Shown piece by piece: positions 11,101 to 22,900 of a DNA stretch of 64,000 nt; within the stretch, counting starts at the first letter, position 1, and every line of letters starts with the position of its first letter. Source of the stretch: Parietaria judaica (Eukaryota > Streptophyta > Magnoliopsida > Rosales > Urticaceae); contig OX940862.1 of NCBI GenBank assembly GCA_954871525.1, forward strand, positions 13,040,501 to 13,104,500, given 5' to 3'. Below the pieces are notes generated by a model. It was not told where the DNA came from, did not search any database, and saw only the letters and a program-made list of their open reading frames with translations. The position numbers and the translations under genes were made by a program.

Positions 11101-13423
11101 CGTCTAAAAGAGGGTATAAGAGTACTCCCTTGGGTTAGAGACACACTCAAAACTTTTCTCAATTAGATCGAGGACCCAGCCGTTGGAAGACATTATACCT
11201 AATATTTATTGAGGGGTTTAAGGTGATCCTAACTTTTTTCTTAAACTAAACATAGTTAACTAATTAAAATGTTCTAAGAATTAAGACAATGAATATGTAA
11301 TATACAATTCTATTTTGTAAAACATATTCTATTTTGAATTAAATATACTTCTGAAAGTATACATATATATATATATATTATGAAAATTTTAAAGACAAAC
11401 CCTTTTATTTTTAAATAAAAGATAAATAAATCACTTAAAGATAAAATATCTTAATTCATGATTTATCTTTTCTATAAATGAATAAAAGATAAATAACTAT
11501 CTTTATAGATAAGATATCTTTAATCAAGTTTTGTCATATTACAAAATAAAAGAAAATAACTATCTTATAGATAAACTATCTTTAATCACAATATATATAT
11601 TTTTTATTTCCATTAAAGTTTAGATCTTTTCTATTACTATAATAATTAAAAGATTATTCATTATCTTAATCTAATTAAGAATTATTGATTATAAATAAAA
11701 TTTATCAACAAACAATTTGTAAATCAATAAATGAATAACATAAACAATAATGGAAACAAACTTCATAAGATTGATAATAATATTGAATAGATCATATTTA
11801 TTAATAATTAATATCATATATATTAGATTTTCAATTCTCATATTTAAAGATATTTATAATAATTATAAATAAAATAAAATAAACATTTTAAATCGTATTT
11901 TAAAATAATTAAACATAAATATAATTAAATATCAAATAACGGGATACGAGTTCGGGATTGACCCGAGCTCGTACGAGTTGCCCTCGGGCAACCCCGGTCA
12001 CGAAGGGGAGACCGGGCAGGGCCGAAGGCCCCTGCCCAGAAAAAGTTAATTTTTGACCCGGATCCGGGTCAATAAGGACCCGGATCCGGGTGTGTTCGGC
12101 GTGGGCCCGGGTCAGCGCAGACCCGGGCTGAAGCCCCGGATCCAACCCGGGTCGGGTACCCGGGTCAGACCCGGGTTGGGTGTGCCCGGATCAATGCGAT
12201 CCGGGCTGGGCAGGTTTGGGCTGGGTTAGAACCCAGCCCGTGGGCCTGATCCAATCAGGCCCACCGAATCGAGAATGGGCTGGGTTAAACCCAGCCCGTG
12301 GGCCTGATCCAATCAGGCCCCACCCGAATCGTGGGTGGGCTGGGTTAAACCCAGCCTGTGGGCCTGATCCAATCAGGCCCACTCGAATTAAAAAAAAAAT
12401 CGTTTTGGCTTGGGTTTTGAAACCCTAGCCGTCGCCCATTGGCTCCCATCGAATGGGAGCCACAAACGCCGGCGCCACCCGGGACCATGGCGGCGACGGT
12501 GAAATCGCCGCCGGTTCCGGTGGTGGTGCCGCCGTTTGTTTTTCCCTTTTTCTTATTTAATAATACACATTATTATTAAATAAAAACCAATCCCGATTCT
12601 AAATCGGATTCCGAACAACACACAAAATTAATCATAATTAATTTTCTAACGCTCCCACTGAAAATCTAATCACACCAAAAAATTTCTAAAATTATTTCGG
12701 TTAATAAATCTAATTTTCGAAAATTACTCAGACCGGCTCTGATACCACTGTTGGGTTTTTTCGATGACTTTTCTCAATCCCGAGGCGGAAATCACGGGAT
12801 ATCATCGAACAATAAAGATCTAGAATAATTACGAGAATTAAGATACAGTTTAGAGATCGTTACCAAACTTCGGTACTTTTGCCAACTGTACCGAATAACT
12901 GCCGATTCCTTTGATTCTGGAGCTTGTTGAATTTAGGATTTACCGCCTCAAGTGTTGCGCCTCTATTTCGTACACCACGTCACTCGGGAACGTCTTAGAT
13001 GACCGGAAAACACCTCGGAGGATAGGTTAGATCCTAGTTGGTGTTTAGATGATCAACCGTTGATTGAACCGGGGAGGAAGCCACGAAATTCGACTCACTA
13101 GGGAGGGAGCTCGAATTCTAGGAGGCTAGGGTTTCTATTGTGTGTGTTATCTTTAATTATGAGTCATATTAGGGTATTTATAATACTCTATGGTCATGAC
13201 CTAGTGGGCTTTCTAAAAGCCCACCTAATGGGCTTTCTAAAAGCCCAATCATGGATTAATTAATCTATTATTAATTAATATGAATCATAATTAATACTTG
13301 GGCCCGAGTGGGCCCATTATGTCGGTTATGGTTATCGGGTCGATATCCGATAACCCGAGAGATACAATATCGGGTTCGGGCATAACCAACAGAAATATCT
13401 CTTTATAGTACTCTAAGTTTTTG

Positions 13424-13460
<37 letters not shown>

Positions 13461-13678
13461 TTCATTTTAGCTAATTAAATTAACATGTTTTGTCGATAAG
13501 GACTAATTGACCAGCAGTACAAACTCGTATTCTTGAGGTGCATGATTCGGCACTTACAAGCATTTTTGGGGTCGTTTGTGGCGACACAGAAGTCCTGAAG
13601 AGGGCTCGGGTCATAAGCCGAGGCGATTGAGGCCGCAAATGCGACGATGATGAACAGCAACAGAATAGAGCCCTTCAT
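2187..13678 (-). CDS. Germin-like protein GLP1, intron carries a nested retrotransposon
   Basis: Two exons: 13678-13558 (ATG, 40 codons plus 1 base, donor GTAAGT) and 2743-2187 (after a CAG acceptor, to the stop), a predicted 225 residues. Residues 1-21 are a signal peptide ending ASIASA; the mature protein starts [10 protein letters not shown] and is expected in the apoplast. C31 and C48 can form the germin disulfide. The cupin metal site is H110, H112, E117 (box HTHPRGSEI) and H161 (box FPIGLIHF). There is an N-glycosylation site NVT. Germins bind Mn and may act as oxalate oxidase or superoxide dismutase, but the activity of this one is not known. The intron is 10,814 bp because a Copia element (3071-13391) sits in it, on the same strand. 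The exons are intact and in phase, so the gene could still work if the intron is spliced. Confidence 0.85.
3071..3713 (-). repeat. Copia 3' LTR
   Basis: 643 bp, TG...CA bounded, a copy of 12749-13391 with four substitutions. It is the 3' LTR in the element's own (minus) orientation. Confidence 0.93.
4893..8768 (-). pseudogene. Copia gag-pol polyprotein, remainder after hAT interruption
   Basis: This is one long frame to the stop at 4893. The nominal ATG at 8789 lies in the hAT end, so the first seven codons are not Copia. Domains in order: Gag UBN2-type region; a CCHC zinc knuckle ([14 protein letters not shown], near residue 190); protease with the motif LDTACGTH; integrase with an HHCC region and the DDE core ([22 protein letters not shown]); reverse transcriptase with YVDD; RNase H ending near [12 protein letters not shown] and KTKHV-like sequence. 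Domain order and the YVDD box are typical of Copia. Two key positions are unusual: protease DTA instead of DTG or DSG, and Phe where the last integrase zinc Cys is expected (CESF instead of CxxC). Confidence 0.93.
8769..10520 (+). mobile_element. Non-autonomous hAT transposon inside Copia gag
   Basis: The 1752-bp element has inverted ends TAGGGGTGAAA...TTTCACCCCTA, the hAT type, and a perfect 8-bp target duplication GTGGCTTC (8761-8768 and 10521-10528). Both subterminal regions (about 8795-8960 and 10310-10510) are packed with CGGTATCGG-like motifs in both orientations, as expected of transposase binding sites. There is no BED finger, DDE core or dimerisation domain, so it cannot move itself. 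It carries a small two-exon gene, probably the remnant of an internally deleted transposase gene. Confidence 0.9.
9727..10225 (+). CDS. hAT-borne two-exon gene for an 89-residue acidic/lysine-tailed peptide
   Basis: Exon 1 runs 9727-9856 (ATG, 43 codons plus 1 base, donor GTATTT); exon 2 runs 10086-10225 (TGTAG acceptor, stop TGA). The first half is Ser/Glu-rich ([20 protein letters not shown]) and the end is a run of lysines resembling a nuclear localisation signal. An upstream stretch (about 9010-9150) looks like a CT-rich plant 5' UTR followed by GTGAGT, so a leader intron is likely. I take it for the N-terminus of a hAT transposase whose body was deleted; no catalytic residue is present. 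Whether it is expressed is unknown. Confidence 0.5.
10521..10726 (-). pseudogene. Copia gag, N-terminal piece
   Basis: The ATG at 10726 opens a Gag frame with the usual Copia start ([18 protein letters not shown], then [13 protein letters not shown]), and is cut after 68 codons by the hAT insertion. Beyond 10520 the frame runs into hAT sequence and soon stops. By frame arithmetic the phase on this side matches the 8760-4893 piece if the hAT element and one target duplication are left out, so gag was open before the hAT insertion. Confidence 0.85.
11930..12540 (-). repeat. Palindrome-dense GC-rich array in the Copia leader
   Basis: In a strongly AT-rich leader, this block is GC-rich and full of short palindromes of the ACCCGGGT and CCGGATCCGG type. 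It also holds three direct copies of a 59-60 bp unit starting near 12217, 12276 and 12336. Each unit contains two perfect inverted repeats: GGGCTGGGTT/AACCCAGCCC and GGGCCTGAT/ATCAGGCCC. The RNA leader would fold into a row of hairpins. I see no open frame that this explains; a role in packaging or translation is only a guess. Confidence 0.7.
12735..12747 (-). other. Primer binding site for initiator Met tRNA
   Basis: Minus strand TGGTATCAGAGCC, complementary to the 3' end of plant initiator Met tRNA, one base inside the 5' LTR. This is the standard place where minus-strand DNA synthesis starts in Copia elements. Confidence 0.88.
12749..13391 (-). repeat. Copia 5' LTR
   Basis: 643 bp, the promoter LTR in the element's minus orientation, directly next to the primer binding site. 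Its transcript would run in the same direction as GLP1, towards GLP1 exon 2. Confidence 0.93.
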
Positions 13679-13756
13679 TGTTGGTAATGTGTATAATTAG
13701 AAGAGAGCGTTTCTTCTTCGATTTGTGTTGGAATTAGGGTTGGGAAATTTAACGGC

Positions 13757-13764
13757 TATTTATA
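13757..13764 (-). promoter_or_regulatory. TATA box of GLP1
   Basis: TATAAATA on the minus strand, about 80 bp before the ATG. The same octamer stands at a similar distance upstream of the other GLP genes here, with one change in GLP4. Confidence 0.6.
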
Positions 13765-14250
13765 GGTGTTTGTTGAAGCAATTTAGGGTTTCTGCATGGG
13801 TACGTGACTTGAGAGTGATATCGATAAAAGGATTTAGTTATAAATAAATACACTCAGTGGTTGAGTCTCTAGTGTTAGTTACTATATATATGGATAATTT
13901 TCCAATGTTTTTCAACCACTGCATTTTAAGATATGATTCTTTTGATTAATATAATATATTAATTGAATAGTAACATTGAAGTGGTCTCTTAGTTTCAGAT
14001 TATATAAATGCATATACATGAATAAATATATCTTACTGCAATAAAAAATTACTGTAAGAGTTCAAAGTTTCACAAATATAATAAAATCATGAAAAATAGA
14101 GCAAAATCATGAGATATAATGATAATTGATATCCAACATTTGTAAAATAAAATGATTGCAAGAGCATATTGTTTTCCCTTGAAATAATATAAAAATGGGA
14201 ATTGTGATATAAAATATTGTGCAACTTGTTCATTTCTACGCAATAAAAGG

Positions 14251-14287
<37 letters not shown>

Positions 14288-15185
14288 ATGTTTGTTTTAC
14301 GTATGTTTTCTAATCATGCAATATATATATATATATATATATATTTCCTATAATATAAGCAATATACTAAAGTAAACAAACACTAATTAAATTAGAAAAA
14401 AAATCTTATCATCGACTCAAAATATTGTTGCATTGGCTATTCTTGACAAAAAAAAAAAAAATCATTACCTGAAATTGATGATAATAGTATTAGCAGATTA
14501 ACTCAAACCTTTTTCCTTCTCCGGTAAATAATTAATTGATTTCAATGTTTAGTTGTTGTTAATTGAAATTGAATCTTTGACACAATGTCGCTAAGTAAGT
14601 AAATATGAAAGAGCTTCCAGAACTTCGGAACTCAGATAACAAAACACTTATAAAAGAAGAAAAAAAAAAGAAGAAAGAACCTAATGAATTGGTTGTATTT
14701 GGTGTATAATAAGGTCAAGAGTAGTTGAAAATGAATAGAAACTTATTCTGTGTACTAATTCATCGGTTCATATTTAATTATATATAAAGAAAACAAAAGT
14801 CGTTAATTTCAACGAACTTTTAAGATCATTTTCTTGGAATCTTCTTCACTTTATAGATTAAATTAAGATTGTCGAAAACTTTCCAAGTGACGAGGAAAAC
14901 GAATATATTGCTGACGTAGAGAAATCTTATGAAATATTGTATATGCTTGGCAATTTGGCATGCATGAGAATGAGATTTGTTGCACCTATAAACGACAGTA
15001 CGACACATTAGATAGTCGTCGTAGATTTAAATCCTCATAATATACAATATTGCAATTAATTTAACCTATATTAATTTATCGCCAACATTTGCTAATAATG
15101 ATATATATTCATCACAAGATCTTGTACATTCAAATTTTAATTTGACATTAAAAATTGATGGGTTGATGAGGTTAGTTGGTGAATG

Positions 15186-15225
<40 letters not shown>

Positions 15226-15869
15226 TATATATATTGTGATTAATACGGATAAAGAACCTTCGCTTGAATATGCTAATTATCAACCAATGATGCGGCTATT
15301 ATCATCACCCTCTTCAACTAATACTTAGTGACGAAACCTACTAACTAATGTGTACAAATTGTACTCATATAAAAATAGATCTAAAGGATTTTTTTTATAC
15401 GCATATAAAATAATAGTAGTTGTTAATATTTCATGTTTTTATATATAATACATATACTGTTTAACGATCCCTGATCGATTGCTCATGAAATATTTTTAAA
15501 GCTATACCATTCCTCTGCTAGAAAACCGAACCTCGAATTCTAAGAGGCCGAGCGAGACTGAATAAGCATAATTGAAAATTAATAATAAAAACAGTAAAGT
15601 AAAAAAATAAATAAATCAAAATCAGTTAATTTTGGAAAAAGTTCAAAAATTTTGGGACTATACAACACTTTTGTGGAATTACCGTAAACCTGCCTATTCT
15701 TATGCTTCTTATGTTATATATATGTTCTTATTATCAGTTTGATAAATCCTATAAACTTCACTATTTGATCACTTTGTAGGTACCAGGCAAAAAAAGAAAG
15801 AAAGAAAAAATTATCCGCCATCAAAATTTATAGCCTGAATCCGCCACTGTAATTCAACCTTACCGCCGC
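13765..15869. other. AT-rich intergenic DNA upstream of GLP1
   Basis: It holds the GLP1 promoter at the left. Microsatellites follow: (TTA)n near 14257-14287, (AT)n near 14320-14344 and a 36-bp (AT)n near 15188-15223. No gene recognised. Confidence 0.4.
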
Positions 15870-16200
15870 TTATTGCAAATCGAAAAACGGAATCTGAAAA
15901 ACATTACTACAAGGGGCTAACATTATAACAAGTGATACGTTAATATTATTGAGCAACAGTACAATCACAAAGAAGCTACACTTAAAGAGGGAACAAAGAA
16001 AGGCACATGCATGCATGGCCATTCCATTATTTAAAAAAAAAAAAAAACACACCCATAGATTAAGTGGTTTAATTATTGGATTAAAACATTTTTTAGTAGG
16101 GCGAGCGTTTTTCAATCTTGTAAAGCTACTTAACTTGGCATTAAGATCTGAAGAAAGTAGTTCAAATACTCGCATCAACTTAATTAGCCTCGTAGATTTA

Positions 16201-17663
16201 TTATTTGGACCAAAACTTCTTTTGAAGAAACTCGACGGTCATCTTGTCCAGCTGGAACGCCTTGGCCAGGAGATCGGGGTTGATCGGAGGCTTTGACCCA
16301 AACACGGCGTTGGCAATTGTGATGGTTCCTGGATTCTGGCTACCGAGGCCGGCAAAGGCTACCGCAGGGCCATGACCAATGTTGAGCTGGAAGTGAATCT
16401 GGCCGACGGGGAAGACAAACACGTCTCCTTTGTTCAGGATCTTGGTGAAGAGGCGGTTTCCGTCTTGGTTTGAAGAGACGAAGCCCACATAGAGTGTGCC
16501 CTCGACGACAACGAGTATCTCCGAGGCGCGAGGGTGCGTGTGGGGCGCGTTCTGGCCGAACGGCGCGTAGTCGATGCGCACGAGCGAGACACCCAGAGTG
16601 TTGAGCCCGGGGATGCGGTCAACGTTGATGTTTGTCACGTTGGAGCCGACCGGGTTGAACGTGTTTCCGGGGATGTTGAGTCCGGAAGTGAAGAAATCGT
16701 CTGCGTTGACAAGCTTCGGGTCCTTGCAGAATTTCCCGTTCACAAACACTTTCGAAAGAGAAAACAAACCAAAATTGGTAATACGTGTAACATATGTCGA
16801 ACACAAATTAGTGTTGCAAAATGTGTTTTTTATTTTAATTATATATAGAATTATTTTAAAAAATATATATCTTGATATATTATATATAATATTTTTCTCA
16901 GATAATATTATAATCTAAGCCTAAACTTACTTTATAAATAGTTATAAAAAAAAAAAAAAAAACTTACTTTATAAATAGCGATTATAACATAAAAAATGGA
17001 GTACTTTTGTCAAAATAGTGTTACATTCAATTTTGTGATTGAATATCTACATTATAAAGTACGTAAGTGACATTTGCATTTTTATTGATGATTTTGTTCC
17101 ATTTAAGTTATCATTTATACTGAGTTTTTTTGTTTTTATTTTTTATATTTATTTTTATGTACACAATTCATGTTAAAACTTTTTTTTTCTTTCACATTTT
17201 GATATTTTGGATGTTGAATATATGGCAATCGATATAGCATACACATGCATATAATTTATGATCCTTTATGATAAAATCAATCAAAAACACAAAATTCACA
17301 ACTTTAAATGTTTGTACGGAATAATCGAAAGTTTTGTGGAAAATGACATTATTTTGTATAAATTTAAGTATTTTATCACAATTATTCCTCATAATTAATT
17401 ACTACGTACTATCGTTCAAAAATAGCTTTAATCTTGCATGAACTAATTACGCGATAAATTCTTCAAATAAGTTAAATATGCATGAATGCATGCATGAGAT
17501 GAGAGTAAGCAAGATAATATTGAATATACGTACATGCATCGTGAGGGTCGTCAATGGCCACACAGAAATCCTGAAGAGGGCTTGGATCATATGCACAGGC
17601 AATAAAGACGGACGAAGTAAATATAGTAATTACTGAAATAATAATATACTGATCGATCTTCAT
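16201..17663 (-). CDS. Germin-like protein GLP2
   Basis: Exon 1 is 17663-17534 (43 codons plus 1 base, donor GTACGT) and exon 2 is 16748-16201, a predicted 225 residues. The acceptor is AAAG rather than the CAG used by the other copies. The signal peptide differs from its neighbours ([20 protein letters not shown], cut near ACA), but the mature start [10 protein letters not shown] is the same. The cupin metal residues are H113, H115 and E120 (HTHPRASEI) and H162 (FPVGQIHF). The loop after box 1 is two residues shorter than in GLP1, 3, 4 and 5 (NQDGNR), as in GLP6. Secreted to the cell wall; enzymatic activity not deducible. A (TA)n run lies in its 5' UTR. Confidence 0.88.
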
Positions 17664-17672
17664 TTCTTAAAA

Positions 17673-17707
<35 letters not shown>

Positions 17708-17766
17708 AATATATCTATATGATTTATTACTATAGAATGAGAAATCTTTGCTCTTGAATATACGCT

Positions 17767-17774
17767 TATTTATA
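17767..17774 (-). promoter_or_regulatory. TATA box of GLP2
   Basis: TATAAATA on the minus strand about 100 bp before the ATG. The 5' UTR between them contains a 26-bp (TA)n repeat (17678-17703). Confidence 0.55.
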
Positions 17775-18700
17775 GGTGAAACTCTCTATAGTGCATTTAC
17801 TATAGACACCAACAAGATAAGGACTCGATATATATTAAATTTGTTTTAATATTTAGTGGCGATTGAGGTTTATTAATATATGATCAACTAATGTACCATT
17901 GTTTTACCACTATAAACATGGATAAAGTTATTAAATACATCGTGCTTGGTTTCGAGCAATGAACTGAAACTGAAGTGGTTAATTAGTTTGACTTCATTTT
18001 ATGGGATAATTGTTGTGTTAAAATGTCCTTTTATTTTTATTTTTAAGAAACGTGGGCGGTACCAAATGCCTTGGTACAATTATATAGATTAGAAAACATA
18101 ATATATACAAATATTTGAGAAAAAAATCACGAAATTAATAAGATGGCCAACAAACTATAAGAAAATCCACAATATATTTAAAAAATTTACTCGCTCTGGC
18201 CAATGCAAAAGTCATCGCGGTATTACATACTCTTCTTCAAGACAAAGTGTTTATCCAACTTGGTATTTATTAAAATATTTAAAAAATTAACAAAAAATAA
18301 GCTCGGATAACATTTTGTACCCACATCTTTGACTTTGAGGAAAAATACTTGCTTGTTATACGGAACCCAATGCATCCAGCAGATAAAGCATCTGTCCATT
18401 CTTTTAGGTCGAGCGGAGTGCTACAATCCCATTCATAATTTTAGCTCAAAATAAATATTTTCCATAACTAATTGAGTATTAAATTATGTATTTTTCTTTG
18501 TTTATAACTTTACTCTTTGTAACATTTTTTTTTATACAAAATCAATGAGGGACTTTTTTCACTTCACGAATTAGACTACTCTACTCTTCATGATATTTTC
18601 TCTATAAATTTAATGTGGGAGTTCTTGGCTTTGCTTATGAACTGATAATCTCTATCTATGAATCCACAGTGGCATAGTGCAAACAAGGATATATGTATAT
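17775..18700. other. AT-rich intergenic DNA upstream of GLP2
   Basis: No open frame, RNA gene or repeat recognised. Confidence 0.35.
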
Positions 18701-19921
18701 TAAACTGTGACTAAAATACCTAATATTTTAGTTTTTTTTTATTATGTACCTAAAGTATTTTTTGTTGATTATTATACCCAAAGTTTATTTCGTTAACGCC
18801 AAACGTACCCACTGTTAAATCTCCGTTAATCCTCCCTACGTGGCACACATGTTGATGCCACGTCATTATATCCTGCCACGTCATCTTTGCGGCTAAAGTA
18901 CCCAATGTTTCAAATATTTGCGGCTAAAGTACCCAATGTTTAAAAAAAATTAAACTTCTCGAGTGACTTATTTAGATCGGTTTTCGGGTTGAATTTTTTA
19001 CACCGGACTCGGGTTGGCTTTTCCCGAGCTCTGTATATACAATATATATAAACCGTATACTATATATTAATCTATATATTTAGTATAGCATATTAAGTTT
19101 ATATATAGTATAAAGTATAAATTTAAAGTAGGTATTTCAAGGGTATAAATTAGTATAATATAATATAAAGTATCAATATAATAAAGTATAATACAGTTTC
19201 TATATAATATAAAGTATAAATATATACAGTTTCTATATAGTATAAAGTATCAATATAAACAGCTTTTATATATATTGTTTATATATAATCTAAATTATAA
19301 ATATATATTATAAAGTATAAATATACAGTTTTTTATATTTATTTATATATTTATACTTTATACATACTAATTTATATTGAAATATACTTTATATTATACT
19401 AATTTATACCCTTGAAATATACTTTATATTATATTATACTAATTTATACCCTTGAAATATACCTTATATTTATACTTTATATTATATATAAACTTTAGTA
19501 GTGTATATAAACTTAATATACTATACTAAATATATAAATTAATATATAGTATATATATACAGTTTATATATATTGTATATACAGAGCTCGGCCCGAAAAG
19601 CCAACCCGAGTCCGGTGTAAAAAAGTCAACCCAAAAATCGATCTAAATAAGTCACTCGAGAAGTTCAATTTTTTTTAAAAAAACATTGGGTACTTTAGCC
19701 GCAAATGTTTGAAATATTGGGTACTTTAGCCGCAAGGATGATGTGGCAGGATAGAATGACGTGGCAGCGACATGTGTGCCACGTAGGGAGGATTAACGGA
19801 GATTTAACAGTGGGTACGTTTGACGTTAACGGAATAAATTTTGGGTATAATAGCCACCAAAAAAAACTTTAGGTACATAATAAAAAAAAACTGAAACATT
19901 GGGTATTTTAGCCACAGTTTA
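18701..19921. mobile_element. Fold-back / long-TIR transposable element
   Basis: The whole 1.2 kb is one near-perfect inverted repeat. The left end TAAACTGTGACTAAAATACC matches the right end GGTATTTTAGCCACAGTTTA. About 320 bp on each side pair over their full length (blocks such as GGCTAAAGTACCCAATG, CCACGTAGGGAGGATTAACG, GAGCTC). The central 500 bp is almost pure A/T and also palindromic (TATAAAGTATAAATA-like runs). Long inverted repeats without coding capacity suggest a Mutator-like fold-back element. I could not settle the target duplication: TATAT-containing flanks are similar but not identical. Confidence 0.8.
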
Positions 19922-22900
19922 CCCTATATTTGTTTTAGACTTTTAGTATATATTTAGTGTCTGCTTGACGTTTATTAATCTATGATCAACTAATACCATT
20001 GTTTTACCACTACAATCATTGATAAATATACTAAATACATTGTCCTTGGTTTCAAGCAATGAACTAATCTGAATTCTGAAGTGATTAGTTTGACTTGTAA
20101 TGTTTATATTATCGCATTATGGTGGCGTTTGAAATGTCCTATTTTCACTGGAGATGTTATATCAATTAATGATAAATAAATTTAATACGATAGCCAATTA
20201 TCAGTGTGTTGAGTTGTGAAGTCTAATTTATCGAAATCATCATCCGTGTGAAAACCCGACACAATTATCAAGCAATATTTTAGATATTCATCACATGTAT
20301 TGTATTTTAAGCTTAAACGATAACCAATTTAGAGAATTTTATTTGTAAGTATCTTCTTTAGATTTTTGAAAAAGAAAACTACCCTTCAAATGTATTTTAA
20401 TTTCATTTATACTCTTTCACCATTTTGATTTTTGAAAAACAAATTTCTTATTATTATTTTAGAGGAAATATTTGAATCCAATTGTAGATTATCATCACTA
20501 GGGAACTAGTACTGTACGCTGAACTTAATTATAGTCTATATCAAATGAATCGGCTTGATATAATTATTTATTACCACTGCAATAATGTTGATTATTAGCT
20601 CGTAATTAAGTAAATAGCACGTGTACGCATTTGAACATTTTATAATGAATTAATTTTTTCGTGCTACGATCACTCATTAATGGAGATATACACCTGAATA
20701 TTTTTAGATAAACAAATAATAGAACCTAGCTCGAAATTTGGAACTTAACTCACTCAACATCTAGATGTTTTAGACTATTCTATACGTCATTTTTATCGAA
20801 AGGGAAAGCAAATTGCCGATATTTTGGTCTGTTTGAGATGATTTACGCATCACAATCACATTCCCAATACTATAAAAGATTTATTTAGATTGGATAATAT
20901 GAGTACTACGTATATTAAACATGTTAATAGTTAAGTTCATGTTTCGATGTTAATAATCATTTATAATTTGATAGTTAGACCGTATGAGATGTTTAGGTTA
21001 TAGTTTTATAAAATCCCTCGTATCTTCGTGTCATCATGGTTTTTCTCTGCCATAAGTAGTGTTTATTAATAAATTTGAGATGGGATCACGAGTGAAGAAA
21101 CCCGTGAACCTAGATGTTTCTTTATATATAAAAATGAAAAACTAGATCGGGAATCTGATCAAATACGCATTAGATACCACTTGACTATAGTCTATAATGT
21201 TATTATTATTATATATACAATGAACAAATAGACTTATAAGTTGGAGGTTGAGTGAAGTGCCTGGAGTATTCATTCAAAATACTATTTCTCTATTATAAAT
21301 GAATATATATGTGTATATGATCATTGATCAGTGATATATATAAGCGCATTAATATTTAGTACTTGTGAGGCTGCTCAAGCTCAGCAATGACGTACGTTAA
21401 TATAACTCTGTAATGCGAAGCCCACTAATTAATTAGTCATCGTCATCGTCATCGCCAACATCTGCCATTAATGAGGACAAAACAATATATATATATATAT
21501 ATATGATTTAATTAACGTTAATAAGTAATTAAGTGCACATTTTTTTTGTGGAGTTACTTCAAGACACACCTTTGTATCAGTGAGATCTTTATCTCTCTAG
21601 CTCCTTAAGTATTTATTAGGGTTGGTGTTTTATTCAATTTTCTTTTGGTTACTGGGCATGTGTTTATCAGAGATAATATTTTCCTATTATTTGATTGAAA
21701 ATTAATTTAATTGAAAAGTTCATTGTACTTTTTTTTTCCTTCTCGTTATCAGAGATAATATTTTCCTTTTATTTCAATGATTTTTAGACTTGCCGTTTTT
21801 CTTTTAATGACATTAAAATATATGTCGTTTATTCATTTGAATGATTTTTGAATATTTGTCGTTTTCATTTAATGATTTTTGAGTATTTGGCATTATATTA
21901 TATTTTCATTCGTTGGTCATATGTTCCTTTGACTGTAGTTTTTCACGTAGCTATATATTTTTCATTTCAATGATGTTTCATAGTTTCAATTGGTTTCTAA
22001 AAAAATAATGTTCTTAATTTGCAAGGTTTTCAACTGTTTGATTGTTTTTTAAAAATCGTTTGCTTAATTACTCTATATCGTTTTCTCTTGGCAGTGTATC
22101 TTATCGTTTGTTTATCTTTTAGATTTCTAATTCTTCAACACTGTCTCTAGGTTTACATAAATTTCATTATTTATAAAGCAAATAAAGCCTCTAGATTTTT
22201 TTAGAATTATAAGACCAAGTATATTAAATACATATATAGATATAATTATAGGTGACATGCATTTAAAGGAAATTTTTCAAAGAAAATTCAGTAAAAAAAC
22301 TGGTATATACTATATATTGACCTTAAAAGGTTTCTAAAAAGAATATGCCATGTAATTCTTATAGGATCTTAAAAGGAATAATGAGAGTCTTGATGACACA
22401 AGCTAGTTGAGTAATTGGTAATATGTAACAAATGAAATTCACTAAAATCTTGGATTTAGAAATAGTCAAAGCATGAGCCTAGTAGCCATTGACTCTTGTA
22501 TTCAAACAAAATTATTGACAAAAGATGCAGAGTAGTTTTGCTGATTAATAATCATTCTACTAATTTTTTTGTTTTCCTACAATGTCCCTTAGTATTCCCA
22601 ATTTCGTTAATTTATTTATAATGGGGAAATGTGTTGTATATGTATCCAATTTGTATTACGTGAGTCGCCATATTCTCAAGCAATTTTAATCAACAACCAC
22701 AAAATAGTGTCAAGGTCTAATTTCGTCCATGTTTCATATTTATATTTATATGTATCTACAATTGAACTCCGAATAAATCAATCATTCAATTCAACACTTT
22801 TATTAAAGTAGAGATATATTATGCCATAAATATCCTTCTAGCTATAATATTAATTTGTACTCTAGTAAGTCTAAGAAACCATAAATAAATAAATTAATAA

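Larger units (their letters stand above)
3071..13391 (-). mobile_element. Copia LTR retrotransposon, nearly complete, inserted in the GLP1 intron
   Basis: The 10,321-bp element is bounded by 643-bp direct LTRs beginning TGTTGGG and ending CCAACA. It is flanked by a perfect 5-bp target duplication GAAAT (3066-3070 and 13392-13396). Read on the minus strand, the 5' LTR is at the right, followed by the primer site TGGTATCAGAGCC (12747-12735), a 2-kb leader, gag and pol. A purine tract GTGGGAGAT lies next to the 3' LTR (3714-3722). The LTRs differ at four positions by my count (about 0.6%), so the insertion is recent. A hAT element has since split gag. The order gag, protease, integrase, RT and RNase H defines Copia. 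Confidence 0.95.

Noticed and set aside
12191..12382. Repetitive frames on both strands that look like a repeat protein, or a CRISPR-like array
   Set aside because: The 60-bp units are palindromic direct repeats in the Copia leader, without spacers. Both frames are by-products.
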